Below are positions 12,201-24,345 of a DNA stretch of 64,000 nucleotides, in pieces (position 1 is the stretch's first letter; each line of letters opens with the position of its first letter). A program made the translations under genes and the position numbers. The notes under the pieces were generated by a model, which saw only the letters and a list, made by a program, of their open reading frames with translations, was not told the origin of the DNA and did no database searches. The DNA comes from Prinia subflava (lineage: Eukaryota; Chordata; Aves; Passeriformes; Cisticolidae), in contig NC_086259.1 in the NCBI RefSeq assembly GCF_021018805.1, forward strand, positions 6,593,501 through 6,657,500, in the 5' to 3' direction.

Positions 12201-13620
12201 GCCTTTTGAACACGTGTCCACGGAAAGGGAGAGTCCCAATTGTGTGACACATCCTCGTGTGACACATCCTCGTGTGCCCGGTGCCAACACCTACAGGAAC
12301 AGCCCCCAGAAGCTCAGCTGGAGGATGGCACCTGGCAGACTCTGAGGAGAGCTGTGAAGGAATGGATTGATGTAGAAATTCAGGGTGAACATGTCTGAAT
12401 TCTCCGCCACGGTGGGCAGTGGTCACTCCCTGACCCTGCTAAGGACAGCCTTCCACTGGCACAGCACCAAGTGTGCACAGTACTACAACAAAAACAAAAA
12501 CTGCTCTCATGAAACACTTCCATCTGAATTTCCACAGTTTGTGTCATTTTCCAACAAAACACTGAAATGTTTCCCAGTCAACTCCATCCAAAGCAGTGTG
12601 AAAAGTGAATTTGTGAAAGCTCAGAGCCAGGCCATAAAATAAGCTTTTGTCTTCTGAATAAGAAATGTATTTAAATGACACATGTTCTGCTAAGGTGAAT
12701 TTCATAATCACAAAAGATTGTAGTTTTGAAAAGTAATGAAAACTAACTGCATCCATCCAACAGTCTTGGAAACTCATTACAGTCAAATATTTACATATTC
12801 TAGTGAACTTAGGATGTCAATTTTGACTACACAAATCCAATAACTGAAACATATGGCCTTGAATCCTGCAATCAATATAAACCTTTTAGAGCCCAAGCTT
12901 CAAAAAGTTATATCAAATATATATTCGATGAGAAGAAGGTTAATTGACTAATTGATTACTCAGTTACAATTAAGTGCTCTTCAGATATCTTTGGGAAATA
13001 CCGAGATATAATAGTGATAGATATTTATTTGTTTATCAGCTCCTTGATTTATGGCTATCATTTATTTTTTATTTCCTAAGTCAATTTTTACATTTATGTA
13101 TTTTAACAATATAGTCCCTGGTGAGAATCAATACACATGTTTTTTTCACCACAGGACTATCAAATGTTAGCCTAGAAATCCATATCTACCAATTCAGTCA
13201 ATTTCAGTGCAGATTTCAGCCTGATAAATACCTTGCTAAAATATTCAGACTGTCTCCAGATGGCAGTTATGGAGAGGGAACATGAAATATTTGTAGCAAT
13301 AAAGGTTAACCAATACTAACCATGCTGATAAACTCTGAACTTAAAAACAGTTAAGAGAAAAGGTGGCCCTTGGGGGAAAAAAAAATAAGGCAAAGTGTGC
13401 TGTTTGCATGTTTTAACAAAGTACTATTTCTTATCAAAGTACAAACACATTCATAGAAGTCCCACCCCTACAGCAACAGCCAAGAGGATCTTTGGGATCT
13501 CTGGGGCATTTTAAAGTTGACTGAATGATAAATCAGATAGAATCGGGCCTTCGGAGCTGTCTGCACAGAAGAATATTGTTAACTCTTTAGTAGTATTAAC
13601 ATGGTTTAAAATTTATTCAG
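9240..13620. promoter_or_regulatory. Long AT-rich non-coding block, candidate conserved elements
   Basis: There is almost no open frame of useful length, no recognisable transposon and only short homopolymers from 9240 to 11400. The text is complex rather than repetitive, with homeobox-type ATTA/TAAT words, AATTG words (10660-10700) and SOX-like ACAATG near 10222. In vertebrates such repeat-poor AT-rich stretches often hold conserved non-coding enhancers, but I cannot align it, so this is inference. A small 15-bp direct repeat (CGTGTGACACATCCT type) lies at 12241-12276. Confidence 0.3.
12241..12276. repeat. Short 15-bp tandem repeat
   Basis: About two and a half copies of a unit close to CGTGTGACACATCCT. 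It is small and imperfect at the ends and has no wider context. Confidence 0.8.
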
Positions 13621-14638
13621 CAGTGGCACCCATGTTCTCAGCAAAGAGGAGAACGTTGTGTCACACACATGATTGTGCAAACACACTTTATTTGCAGATA
13701 CATGCAAACACATCCAAGGAGGCCAACAACTGGTGACTGATGAGCTGAATAAGGCTGGGTAAGATCCATAAAACATGGTAAATTCCTCTGGAGATGGTCA
13801 GATAAATTACAACACCTCACTGCTAGATGTGAAGGCTTTCAACTCTTTCCTGCATTCACCTCCAAACATTAGGTTAGCTACCACAAAACACTGCTTAAAT
13901 GGCCACAGACACAAAGCTTCCTATCTTTGAGGGTGGAACTCTGAATTAACTTCAAAACTTGATGGCAATTCTATACATGGTGTGTAGTAAAGAAAGGTAC
14001 TATGTTGCTGAAGTAGTATTTCAAATATTTTTGATTGGTGCCTCAGATTACAGCATGCAGTGATAAGGATGAGGAATATAATTTCACATTCTCACTGAAC
14101 AATAAAATCTTATTTTGGTGACTATCTTGTAATTACAAATGTCCAGAAAGGGGTGTGTTTCAGGAGACACAACTTGAGTGACTCACAAGGAAGACTGAGA
14201 AAGAAAAATTCACACTTTCCTTTTCTTAGTGTAAGTACCTGCTACACCTAACCCTCCATATGCTCAAAAACTTGCAGGAGTTATCTTTCCCAGGAAAGAG
14301 AGCTTACAATTAGATCAGTGCAAGCTTCAAGTACCTCCACTGGATTCTTCCTTCCCTCTCCCCTGCCTAACAGCAGCAATGCCTGACATGGGACAGGATG
14401 TGCCTGGGCCCTAGAGCACTACAATCTCATAAACTCTGTCCCTGGACTTTAAATGTACACTTCTGGGCTGAAATTCATCACTAAATGCTTTGTTCTTCCA
14501 GTCTCCCACCCTACCGCAGTCCAAGTGAGGCAGAGGTAGATCCTCCAAGGCCTGTGAAGTTACTGTGGATTTTCATTGGTGTGGCTAAGAGCAGAACGTG
14601 GCCTTACAAGGATATGATTTTTTATCATGAGCTTTCAG
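13621..14638. other. Non-coding stretch
   Basis: AT-leaning, with no open frame or repeat of note. At 14213-14229 a pyrimidine tract with AG is followed one base later by GTAAGT. This resembles a recursive splice site but lacks the required AG/GT juxtaposition. Confidence 0.5.
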
Positions 14639-14960
14639 AACACGACACGGACACCAGGCGTAAAACAAGCCCTCCCTACACTCGGCACTCGATGGCGCGC
14701 CGGGGCGATGCGCGCTTCGTGCCGGGCCTCCTGAGGAGATGACAGGCGCTGCTGCCCGGTGACAAAGCCACATGGCAGCGAGGTGTCACGGGCAGGGAGT
14801 GCAGACGTGTCACTGCTCTGCCACTCGGGCAGAGGTGACACCCTCTGAATCCCCAGGGACAGCGTTGAGGGCGAGGCGAGGCCGGTGCGCCGGGTGCGCG
14901 CTCAGCGGTGCCGACAGCAGCTCTGCGTGTACCCCTCGTGGGGGAGCACCGGGCCTAAAG
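14639..14960. promoter_or_regulatory. CpG-dense patch (CpG-island-like)
   Basis: I count about 32 CpG in roughly 320 bp, including GGCGCGCC-type sites near 14695 and GCGCGC words near 14711 and 14897. CpG drops sharply on both sides. This is the cleanest CpG-island-like segment in the window. It ends immediately before an AT-rich block holding a second, tiny CpG cluster at 15.45 kb. It could be the promoter of an unannotated transcript, but no TATA box or coding first exon is evident. GC-biased conversion is the main alternative. Confidence 0.5.
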
Positions 14961-15640
14961 AGAGCACATTTCAAACTTTATACCTGAGACAGCACCAACA
15001 AACGAAGGATTAGTGTGAACAATGCAGTTCTATATTTATGTTCAAGGCTTCAAATTTACCAAAAAATTCTGTGGGTTTTTTTTTTTCCTTTTTTTTTTAA
15101 GTGTTCCATATTCACATCCTACACTACGGAGAGAATTATTCAGAAAGACACATCATTAAAATTCTTTACAAAGGAATTTATCATATAAAATAAGAACATT
15201 TTATATTAATTAGTCCTGATTTGAAAGGCCATAAATTAGCTTTCTTTTGAGTATGACCAAAGATAACATTATAAGCTAAGTCCTGGGGGACATCACAACA
15301 CTAACATTATCTACCTCATTTCTGAAGCAGGTCACATACTTTTGTGGCTAATTTTACTTAAATACCCTCCAATATTTTCCAGACTTTATGGAAGTTTATA
15401 GAACATTACACAAAATCAGCACCAATTAAAAAAAAAAGCATTTTACAGGTCGTGGCACGTTCATCGCCGCAGCGATGTTATTCATAGTCACTGGTCTCAC
15501 GTAAGTAGGTCATTGGACCTACTTGCCCTTTTCAGTGATCCTGAAATATGGTGGCATACTTGAAAAGCCATATAGAAATGTGGGGCTCTCCTGATAAATC
15601 ATCCCAGGATCCGCTGCTGGCTCTTGCATTCAGATTCAGG
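14961..15640. promoter_or_regulatory. AT-rich block with CpG core, candidate enhancer
   Basis: The flanking DNA is AT-rich with homeodomain-type words (ATAAATTAGC near 15230, ACCAATTAAA at 15421) and a GATA-type AGATAA near 15263. A core at 15449-15530 holds six CpGs in about 55 bp, next to an 11-bp hairpin (15501-15526). CpG is rapidly lost in neutral methylated DNA, so a tight cluster in AT-rich surroundings suggests constraint. Whether that constraint is regulatory or coding is not decided by the sequence alone. Confidence 0.35.
15449..15500 (+). other. Possible 52-nt exon with a transmembrane-like frame
   Basis: An acceptor-like TTTTACAG ends at 15448 and a consensus donor GTAAGT starts at 15501. 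In one frame the segment reads RGTFIAAAMLFIVTGL. That is hydrophobic and resembles the third membrane segment of claudin-like four-helix proteins in pattern only. The polypyrimidine tract is poor (A-rich), the segment is short, and no partner exon was found. I put the chance that it is coding well below that of a regulatory core. Confidence 0.15.
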
Positions 15641-18600
15641 GAAGTGACAGCTGAGTCCTATTAGTAGAGGTGGGGAACAGGGAGCAGGGGTCGAGGGGGC
15701 AATTAGCTCCTGCTGTCCCTTGAAAGGGATTCTCCCTTTGCTGGCAGAATAAGGAAAGGTTGAGGTGGAGACAAACCCTTAAGCAAATGCCTGGAAACGG
15801 CAGCACCCTTTTGTGAGAGGAGTGTTTGGGTTGGAGAGAAAGACAAAGCAAGAGAATGGGGGAGGCTGGGAGCTCACCCAGGAAGGCAGCTGGGACTGAC
15901 TTTTTGCAAAGGTGAAGAAATCCCTCCTTCTCCTTCCTCCTGTCCAAGTCAAAGTGGGGAGAGGGAAAAAAAAAAAAAAGATAGAGAGAGAGAGAGAGAG
16001 AAAGAAAACAAAAAAGACTTCTTAAGCTACACTGCTCTCTTCCAGGAGTCACAGACCCTGCACCAAGCCATCAGCAGGTGGAGGGCTAGGTTGTGGCCAC
16101 GTGCTCTTAACTTCAGTGCTCTTCCTCCAAACCACCATGGGGCAGGAGCATGGTTAATGCTAGCTAAAATCTCAGCCTAGGTGATCTCATCTCACCCTGC
16201 TCTTAACTACATAGAGCCCTCTCACCTCTGATGTCATCCCTTGCCCAATACCTAATAAAATAGAAAAGGCTGATTTAACTTTGTATGGGGGTGGGAAATA
16301 ATGAAGAATTCTTTCTCCAGAAAAAAAAAAATCTCAGTGTCTCAAGGTGGCGACAAAGTAGACCATTAGGCATCCAAGGTTAAAAAAAAAAAAAAGGAAA
16401 AAATATTTAAGCTATCAAAACCTTTTCAGCTGCATGAATTGTGTATGTTAAGAGGCCTGGAAACTGCTTCATGTGCTTCACCTCCTGCTGAGCAGTTTTT
16501 ATGCTGACAGAACTGAAGATAGGTTTTCTAGCTCATAATATCACAAGGAAAATGCTATAATGAACTAAGACATCTCTGATCATATGCTAAAGGTGCACAT
16601 GTAATGTGCTCAGGATAAATCCATTCATCATTAGAGACAACTTTAAAATACAATTGACTTGGTCTAGGTTCCAAAAAACTATCTGTTTGGTGAACTAATT
16701 CATACATTCCCTGCATTTTCAGTACTTAGCAGTTCCAAAGTAAAGTGAAACTTGTCTGAAAACACAGATTTAGTTTGTTTGTGGTGAAGAATGTATGTAA
16801 ACAGATTTAATATGTACAACTGCTATTCGTACCTGCAGCATCAGCTCAGGTTAGGAGTTTTGTAATGGAGACTTGGCCTAAACATGTTGAAACTCATCAG
16901 CAGGTTTCTTTTATGAGTCTGGATACTGCATCTTCAGGTCAAATGCACAGTGAAAAATTCCATCCCTGGCTAACTAAATCATGTTTCTCTGGAGAAAACA
17001 GTTTAATGAAACTGAGGGTGAACATCCAGCACACAGCACAAGTTCAAAAGTAATCTTTCCATTATGGATCTACCCAGTGCTTTGAACCCTGGTGCAAAAA
17101 GGCCTGGGTGTTTGTCTAAACCTCTGTCTACAGGTCTTCCTCCTGACTCCTTAAATGTAGAGCTTTATCCTATGCAGAGCTGTATTCTCCTATGTGCAAA
17201 GAAAAATCTTTCACAATCTGATTTTGATTTTTTTCATACTTCTCAAAGACAAGTAAAAATTTTGTTTCCAGTGTCAAATAATTTAGCTATTTTAAGTCTG
17301 CCTGGCCAAACCCAAACCTTAAAAAATGATCAAGTTTACTAATTTGGTGGACTAAAAATGTCTAAATTACTAAAAATAGATACAAAACTTAATTTTCAAG
17401 ACTTAAAAAAGTTTATAAGAAATTTTTCCACTGCAAAACCATTTTAAATCTTACAAAGGTAAACTCAAATATTAAAATGTAGAGCCAGTATCCTTCCAGC
17501 TCTATTGCATCTTCTGCATACTTTATACCTCTCATCATATCATTAGTTATATCACATTTTGCAACTGCTAAATACAACTGGACTCATTTTTCAATGCACA
17601 CCAGCATTTCATAATGACAAATAAAGGCATTTTAATTTAAAAGTAAGGAGAACAGAATGTCCTACAAGTATTCCGCACAACGGAGGCACTCTCTGAAATA
17701 ATTCCTCTCTCTGGTTCAGAATGACAGGGTATAACTGATTCATTGCTTCTACACTTAGCATCGTGCAGGTTATCCCTTACTCCTGAAAATAATATTTCTA
17801 AATTCACTTCTCTTAATGCATGAAAATTACCCCTGCCCTGCACAAAACCTGTAGTAAAGCAAGCAGGACAATGGGACTGAAGAGATTTAACCTTTGAGTG
17901 CCCTGGGAGTCCATGGAGTTGTTGTGAAGCCCCTCCATGACACCACATCACACCATTTTCTGTGGTCAGAGACAGACAAAATAGGAAAAACAAGTCCCCA
18001 GGGTCGGTCAGTGGGTCTCAGCTTTACCAACCAGCCCAGGCCCTGCTGCAGATCCCCTCTGTGTCCTCTCTGTGGTCACACTGCAGGCTCCTGTCACCCC
18101 TGGGGCTGTTCCTGCCACAGCTCCTGTCCCTCCCTGGCACAGACCAGTGACAAACCCACAGCACCCACCCCAAGTGTCAGCAAGGGGAAAGACATCAAGG
18201 GAAAACAGTCTACCTTTTAAAGTGAATTCTTGATTAGGTTCTGCTCTTTTTAGCCAAAGAATTGTTTTTCTGATGATATTTGTATGGCACCATTCAGCTG
18301 GAGACCAAAATTGTGTTACTTTATCTTACCAGCTAGTGTTATTAAAAAAAAATGCTATATTTTCTAGTTTGAATGCACATGTTCACCCTCCTCCTGCTGC
18401 TGCCACTGCTCCTCAGGGAAGGGAAGGGGGAAGGTGGGAAGGAGCCCATCCATCTGTGTGCTTGGGACTTCCCTCAGCTCTGCTCTAGGGGGGTTTATTC
18501 CTCCTTGTGTTAGCACCAAAGCCTGGAACTCAGAGACACAGGCTGGAGTCCATCACTCCTGTGAAGGCACAGCCTGGAGAAAGGGTTGTGAAAGGTTTTA

Positions 18601-18789
18601 GGGCTGCCAGCTACAAAGTTCAGAGGCCTCTCTTACCCTGAACAGGGCAGGAAACCTTGAAAAGTCCACTGAGTCCCAAGCCAGGTTTAGCAAGAGCTGA
18701 TCAGCTCCAGCAGAGAGTTTAGGTTGTGGCAGGACCCACTTTATGTCTAGTCTAAATCCAAGAAAATCAGAAGAGGAGGGGGAAATTAA
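15641..18789. other. Non-coding stretch with short microsatellite
   Basis: GC-leaning from 15641 to 16080, then AT-rich to about 17880, then GC-leaning to 18780. Open frames (for example 15636-16052 minus and 17894-18220 plus) have no domain. The minus-strand frame at 15.6-16.05 kb runs through the A and GA tract, so it is partly low complexity. Confidence 0.5.
15965..16010. repeat. Poly-A plus (GA)n microsatellite
   Basis: Fourteen A residues are followed by about nine to ten GA dinucleotides and a degenerate GAAA tail. It is probably length-variable between individuals. Confidence 0.92.
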
Positions 18790-20160
18790 AGGTTAGCTGT
18801 GAGTATCAGGCAAGGCATATTTTTTTTAATGTAGCCTTAATGAGTTTTGCCATCCTATATCTACTGACATTTTAATAACTGCTAAACCCCTGAAAGTCTC
18901 CAGAGGAGGTGCACTGATACTATGATGAGCATAAAATAAATGCAGAGACAGACAGACAGATATTAATAATTTCTTTTTACTGGTGTATGCATGTATATTT
19001 GTATAATAATATAAAGCTTTCAGGGTATTTTACCCCTATTCAGCACAACAACATTTACTTCTATCAGTCTAATCATAAATACAATTATTCTTGAGTACTC
19101 TATTACAAAAACCAATAAACTAGGCCTCAATAGAGACTCTGAAATTACTTAACTTTTCTTTAGAAAAATATTAAAACAGTATTATCACATCAATGAGAAG
19201 AAAAGACAGGAAGATAATAAAGTTATGTTAAACCTCCCTGTATTTACTCATGTGTGAAACAGTTATGTCTGGTCACATAATTGCAATGGTTCTGAGAAAT
19301 ATTTCATATTTTATAATGAACATTAAAAGAGTTTGTGGATCATTACTTTATATGAGTTCCAAAGTTATTACATAAAACCCAACAGGAATGGTTATAAATT
19401 ATTTGATCCTCTAGTCTGGCCTTGGTAAACATAACATGAAGGCTGAACCATCTCAGCAGACAAGATTCATGATAACAGGTAAAGTGCCACTACAGCCAAA
19501 AAAAAGGAAAAAGAAATACCTAGGTACTTGTAAACAAGACTCTTAACTTTTTTCTGTGTTGCTTCAAAGAAATCCTTTTCTACAATGAGGTTAAGCCATT
19601 AAAAAAATAAGAAAAGCTTTTTCCAGAACAAAAGAAAACTTGCTGGCATGGACTATCATCTACCAATCTGGCATTATCATAACTGTGGCCCTAAAGTCAT
19701 GGGCAGATTCTTGAACTTACAGCTCACTCTGTGTTTAAGACATTGTGCTTAGCCATGAAATAATATCACAGGTAATTATTTGATTTTTTCAAAGAATCCT
19801 GAAGAGCAACTCATTGAAATATGAAAAATAACAAAAAAATTACACACTTTAAACAATTATGAAGAATTTTTGTCTTCAAACTCCAATGGGCAGCAACATT
19901 TTAATTAATGAGTGATCATTTGCTCCAGAGATAAATGTAATACTAAATGAATTCTGCTCTATTTCACCCTCTCAGCTCATCTTTGTCTCTAGCTCCTGTT
20001 CTTTGTGTCAAAGTACTTTGTGGATGTTTTTGTTTTGTTCTAGAAGCGTCTTCTAAGAATATTAATATGGAGAATTATACAGTTATGCATGCACAACATT
20101 TAATAAGACTTGAAAACATGTTTAGATATTCTGGTCAATTTGCAACATATCTTTGATGCA
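18790..20160. promoter_or_regulatory. AT-rich repeat-poor block
   Basis: Strongly AT-rich with no transposon and no long open frame. It contains a TTTTAATTAATG homeodomain-type word near 19898 and an octamer ATGCAAAT at 20156-20163. It could hold conserved non-coding elements. The evidence is composition and motif content only. Confidence 0.25.
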
Positions 20161-21480
20161 AATCATATCTGGGGCTCAAATCCTGCAACTTTCTGCTCGG
20201 CGTGCCGTGTGTGTCCATGTGCAAGAAGAGCCTTTCCTTGAAGGAATTACTGGGAGCACTTTTTGGCTCAGGTAGGGAGGAGCCTGGGCTGGGTGAGGAG
20301 GGCTCCCTGCCCTGCTGTGGGTTTCCAGCTGTGGTTGGTGGGCTGGGGTGGGAGCAGTGACAGGCACAGAGCTCAGGACCTGCCTCAGGACTGCTGGAGC
20401 AGACACAGTCTGGCCTCACTGACCACTTCTAACCCTTTTTTCCCTTCCAGAATTCCAGGAGTTGTATTGAAACACTAAACCACGCTGCCAGAGGCACTTA
20501 GCCTCTGCAGTCTTTCATCACAAAACACTTAGGCATGAAAATCTCCTGCCTTGCACCTCGGCTGATGCCAGGAGTGCGTGCTGTGCCTGGCCCTGCTGGA
20601 AAGGCTGCCAGGGCGGGCCATGGTCCCACCCGGGAGCATCTCCTCCACAGAGAAGTTGGAGTTCATTTTTAGGTTTGCTATTACCTTCTGTGAGACAACT
20701 ACTCCTGTGGGAAAGCACACGCTGAGCCACCCAAAACCATTCTGTGCTTTAAACAGCTTACAGTTGTCACTGGCCAGTTTTTCTTAGTGCTACTAATTCT
20801 CTGTGTTACCTTGTTCAGTTCCTGCATGATCCTTGTTCACTACCACAACTTTTCAGGCTGAAACTCTGTGCACTGCCCTCACCTTTGCCTCATTGTTTCT
20901 TTTTCTACACTTGAAGGCACTAGCTGTTTCCATTTATAAAAGTAGTATGCAATTTGTTAAATAACTTCCTTTTTACTTTTTTGGCTTTTCAGGAAATTTC
21001 AGTTTCCTAAATTTTTACCTGGAAAGTCTTCCTGTTTGCCCAGATTCTCTGAATTTTTCAAGTTATATTCTGACTTCTAACAGCATCTCTTTGCATCAAA
21101 GATATACAACCTGTGGTATCAACACTGAAGGACTTTACAGAATTCTCGACCCAATCTGTGCCACAAACACAATTTTGTGTGAGCTGACGGGGACAGGCAT
21201 AGCTTGAGAGAGTGAGGCAGCAAAACTTCCAGGGCAGGCAGCAGCCTGTTTGAAGCACTCTCCTTTCAGAGATAATCTGTTTGTCTCCGTTTCGCTGTGG
21301 CCAGCATCTCCAAGCCATCTGTGTCGCATCCTCTAGGTGGTGCTGATACTGCACAGCTCCCGCTTCCCCACACAATGAAAACATTAATTTGCTATGAGAT
21401 AATTTTTGACGTAAATGTAAAATGGTGCCCATTCGAACTCAGTAATGAAGCATGGTGCATTTCTACAGCTCCTAATTTGA
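20161..21480. other. Non-coding stretch, GC-leaning first half
   Basis: 20161-20760 is GC-leaning with overlapping short open frames in several registers, and the rest is mixed. I saw no repeat family or RNA gene. A tiny minus-strand splice-bordered segment near 20687-20706 is not distinguishable from chance. Confidence 0.5.
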
Positions 21481-23055
21481 CTAGTTAAATGACTCCATTA
21501 CGTGTCTAACAGACAGAAGCAAATAATTTCTGGTCAGTTGACGCTCACTTATCCGTATCATTTTACCCTGAAAATAAAGTCTCTAATCTACAGTTTCTTT
21601 GTCTTAGTTTTTTTTAATATTATTAAAGCAAACATACTTAAATAAGAGAGATTAAACCAACACAAACTAACAATTAAGGCTACAATACAGAAATCAAGTT
21701 TATATAATGTGGGAGGATGGATTAAAAAAAATTAAAATTAAATAATAAATTAAATGACTGCTTATCTCTGTTACTTTCAGTATGAGATTTGACAACATTG
21801 CTATTTAGGAAAAGCAAAATATCTATCTATCTATGTATCTTTCTCAAATTTTGAAAACCACTTTAAATGCAGCCTGCAAGTCTGCCTATAAAACTTCCCT
21901 GCACAACTTTGAGAATGTTTGGAAAGACTCTTTACAGTACAGAGCAATAAAATAAAAATGTTGCCTTAATAAATATCAGGTGATGAATAATTTTGCCCCG
22001 AGGAAAAAAATGGTTAATGCTGAATCTTAATGTTCCTCATCTAAACGCTTTTTTCTTCCTGCTAAAAACAAGTTTAGAATTAAAGCATATCACTTTACAC
22101 ATATTGCATGCATATTAGCGAGACACAGCTGCTTATGCCCTACTCTTAAGAGCCATATGATTAAGTTATGGGATATCAGATAATCCAAAGTCCCTTTCTA
22201 TTGGCCACCTTTTGCAGACAAAGGCTTTTTAGTTTTAAGTCCATTTAATGACAGAATGTCCAATTCTATAAATGTGTGAGTAATTCCAGTGGAACACCTG
22301 TGGCTCTCTCTGCTAGAAAATAGAAGGGGAGATATAAAATGTCATTACAGTAACATTCAGTGTCTGACTTTAGCACAAAATATTCGCAATCAAGGCTGCC
22401 ACTCCATCCCTGATGTATTCCATCATGCTCGGGTTTCCATGGTCTCAGAGAAGGGAGTGTGAGCTTACATACCATATGTGGTACCAGCCTTCCTCACAGT
22501 GGGGTGAGCTAAGGACAGAGCAACAGTTTTCTGGTTGAAGTCACGGGTCCTGTGGACTCATGGTTTGTGGGGACAGAGGCATGTGACTCTCAGCATTATT
22601 TGCAAGGGAAAAGTGAAAAGTGTTCATACTGCTCTTAAAAACCAACCCCTCCTACCCCCAAATCCTGTACTCAGCCTTGTTCTCATAGATTTTTCTTTTT
22701 CTCTCCCCAGAGATTTAAATACTGTTCGAGCAAGTTTTTTAAGACTACAAGTTTCCCAGTGACAGGGAAGAAGGACAAACTGGTGAAACATCCAGAAAAC
22801 CTGAGTTTTGTATTGATGCTGTTTTTGCAGTCATGACAGTGGAAATGTTACGACCCAAATCTAACCATGGAGAGTTACATTAAAATTAATGGACTTCTTC
22901 ATAGTAGCCATTCTTCAAGCAGAAGCAGCATTCAAGGAGTTAGAGTTGGATTTACAACTAAAATATAAAGCTGAATATCGATGTTCAATTTCAGTAGGGT
23001 TAATTTTGAGAGCGTGCTGGAAGTGTCAGTGAGTCGCAGGCTCACTGCTGCTCTC
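21481..23055. other. Non-coding, AT-rich then mixed
   Basis: 21481-22270 is AT-rich, with a few imperfect ATCT tetranucleotides at about 21822-21842. 22270-23055 is mixed and featureless. No gene or mobile element is recognised here. Confidence 0.5.
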
Positions 23056-23059
23056 GAGG

Positions 23060-23115
23060 AAGGCAATGGCAAAACTCCCAGCTGACTTCAATGAGAGGAG
23101 GAGCAGACCCTGAAT
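23060..23115 (+). mobile_element. Relic of an old CR1/L3-like 3' end
   Basis: The words GGCAAAACTCCCAGCTGACT and TCAATGAGAGGAGGAGCAGA closely follow the 'tgacttcaatgggagcagga' tail that recurs in ancient amniote CR1/L3-type elements. I recall the pattern rather than having aligned it. The piece is short and may belong to the same insertion history as the LINE remnant 500 bp downstream, though the order differs from a simple intact copy. Confidence 0.5.
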
Positions 23116-23599
23116 GGAATAAAGGAGCGGAGGAAACAACTCCATACGGAAATGGCAAGTATTCAAAGATGAGTTCATATCAGCAGAAAATACACATGAG
23201 GCCTGACAAAAATACATGAGGGGTCAGAGAAGCGATGTTTGTCTTGGGGAATCCAAAACAGCAAAGCAGAAGATCTCAGGCTGCAGAGGAAGGGTGGTCT
23301 GGGGGCAGCACATCCAGCAGGGTTGCTGGGTTTATCAAGGGCTGGGGTGCACATGGAGAGGATGGCACCAGGCCCCCTACACTGCACGTGCACCCAGCAA
23401 CCAACACCAGCAGGGACCCCGACCCAGGCGGCTGCAAACACCGACACCGGGAGCACATACCAGGGACAAGAAAGATTTACAAAGAGAAAAGTTGAAGCTG
23501 TGAAAATGCACTTGTTCAAACAGCTAAAGTCTGAAAGAATACTGCAGATGGGATGACAGGCAGAATCTGGAAGGAAGAGGCAGAAGCAAGGGGATCCTT

Positions 23600-24345
23600 T
23601 AGCAAATATCTGTGGAACATCTTCGGAAGCAGGGGAGGTAGCTGTGGACAGGAGGACTAATGTGACACCTATGTATAACAGCAGCTCTAGGGAAGATCAA
23701 GGAAATTAAACACCAGTCAGCCTGATTTCAGCGGTGGGAAAGATATTGGAAACACTAATCAGGGACAAAATAGAGAAAGTTATGATTTAATTAAAGATAT
23801 TCAGCATGGATTCACAAAAGGGAGATCATACGTAACAAAACTAATAGAATATTTTGAAAAAAATCACAACCCATGGGAAAAAAAAGAAAAAAAAAATAAG
23901 GGAAAAAAACCCCAAACTCAAAAAGAATCAAAGGAATCCAGGAGCATGATTTACGTGGGCTCTCTGGAAGGTAGTGCCACATGATCCCCTAACAGGCTAC
24001 AACGCTGCAAGTTCTGACGAGAGGCTGAGCTAAATAATGCATCACGACCCGGACAGCATGGGAGGGCACAGTGCTCTGCATGCTAACAGCGAGAGCAGAG
24101 CCTGCACGGGGAGAGCTGGCCTGCCCCAAAGATCTCTACAGAACCTCGGCTCGTTCAGCTTCTGTTTCAGCAGCGTGCAAAAACGGGATGAAATTTATTC
24201 AGAGCAGGAAATGGAGGAGAAGCTGCACACAATTTGAATGAAGGGACAATATATAAATAAAAAAATCCAGCCTGCCTTTTAGTGAGCAGGGAAAGTGATG
24301 GGATGTGATTCAATACAGAAAAAATGTCAAGTGACAGAGTGGTAA
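23600..24345 (+). mobile_element. Decayed CR1/L3-like LINE, reverse transcriptase region
   Basis: Translated fragments in shifting frames recall the reverse transcriptase of CR1/L3-clade LINEs. 'AATGTGACACCTATGT' (near 23660) corresponds to the N-V-T-P-I-Y block. 'CAGTCAGCCTGATTTC' (near 23715) matches the P-V-S-L block. 23804-23860 reads QHGFTKGRSYVTKLIEYFEK, the conserved H-G-F-T-K-G-R-S segment. A degenerate 'VPHD'-like stretch follows near 23970, and 24299-24340 resembles the W-Q-M-x-F-N-x-x-K-C block. Frameshifts, stops and an internal A-rich insertion (23876-23910) show it is long dead. Divergence implies a much older insertion than the CR1 copies at 6.5 and 58.1 kb. Confidence 0.8.

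Noticed and set aside
14213..14229. Recursive splice site (pyrimidine tract, AG, GTAAGT)
   Set aside because: A T separates AG from GTAAGT, so the required AG/GT juxtaposition is missing.
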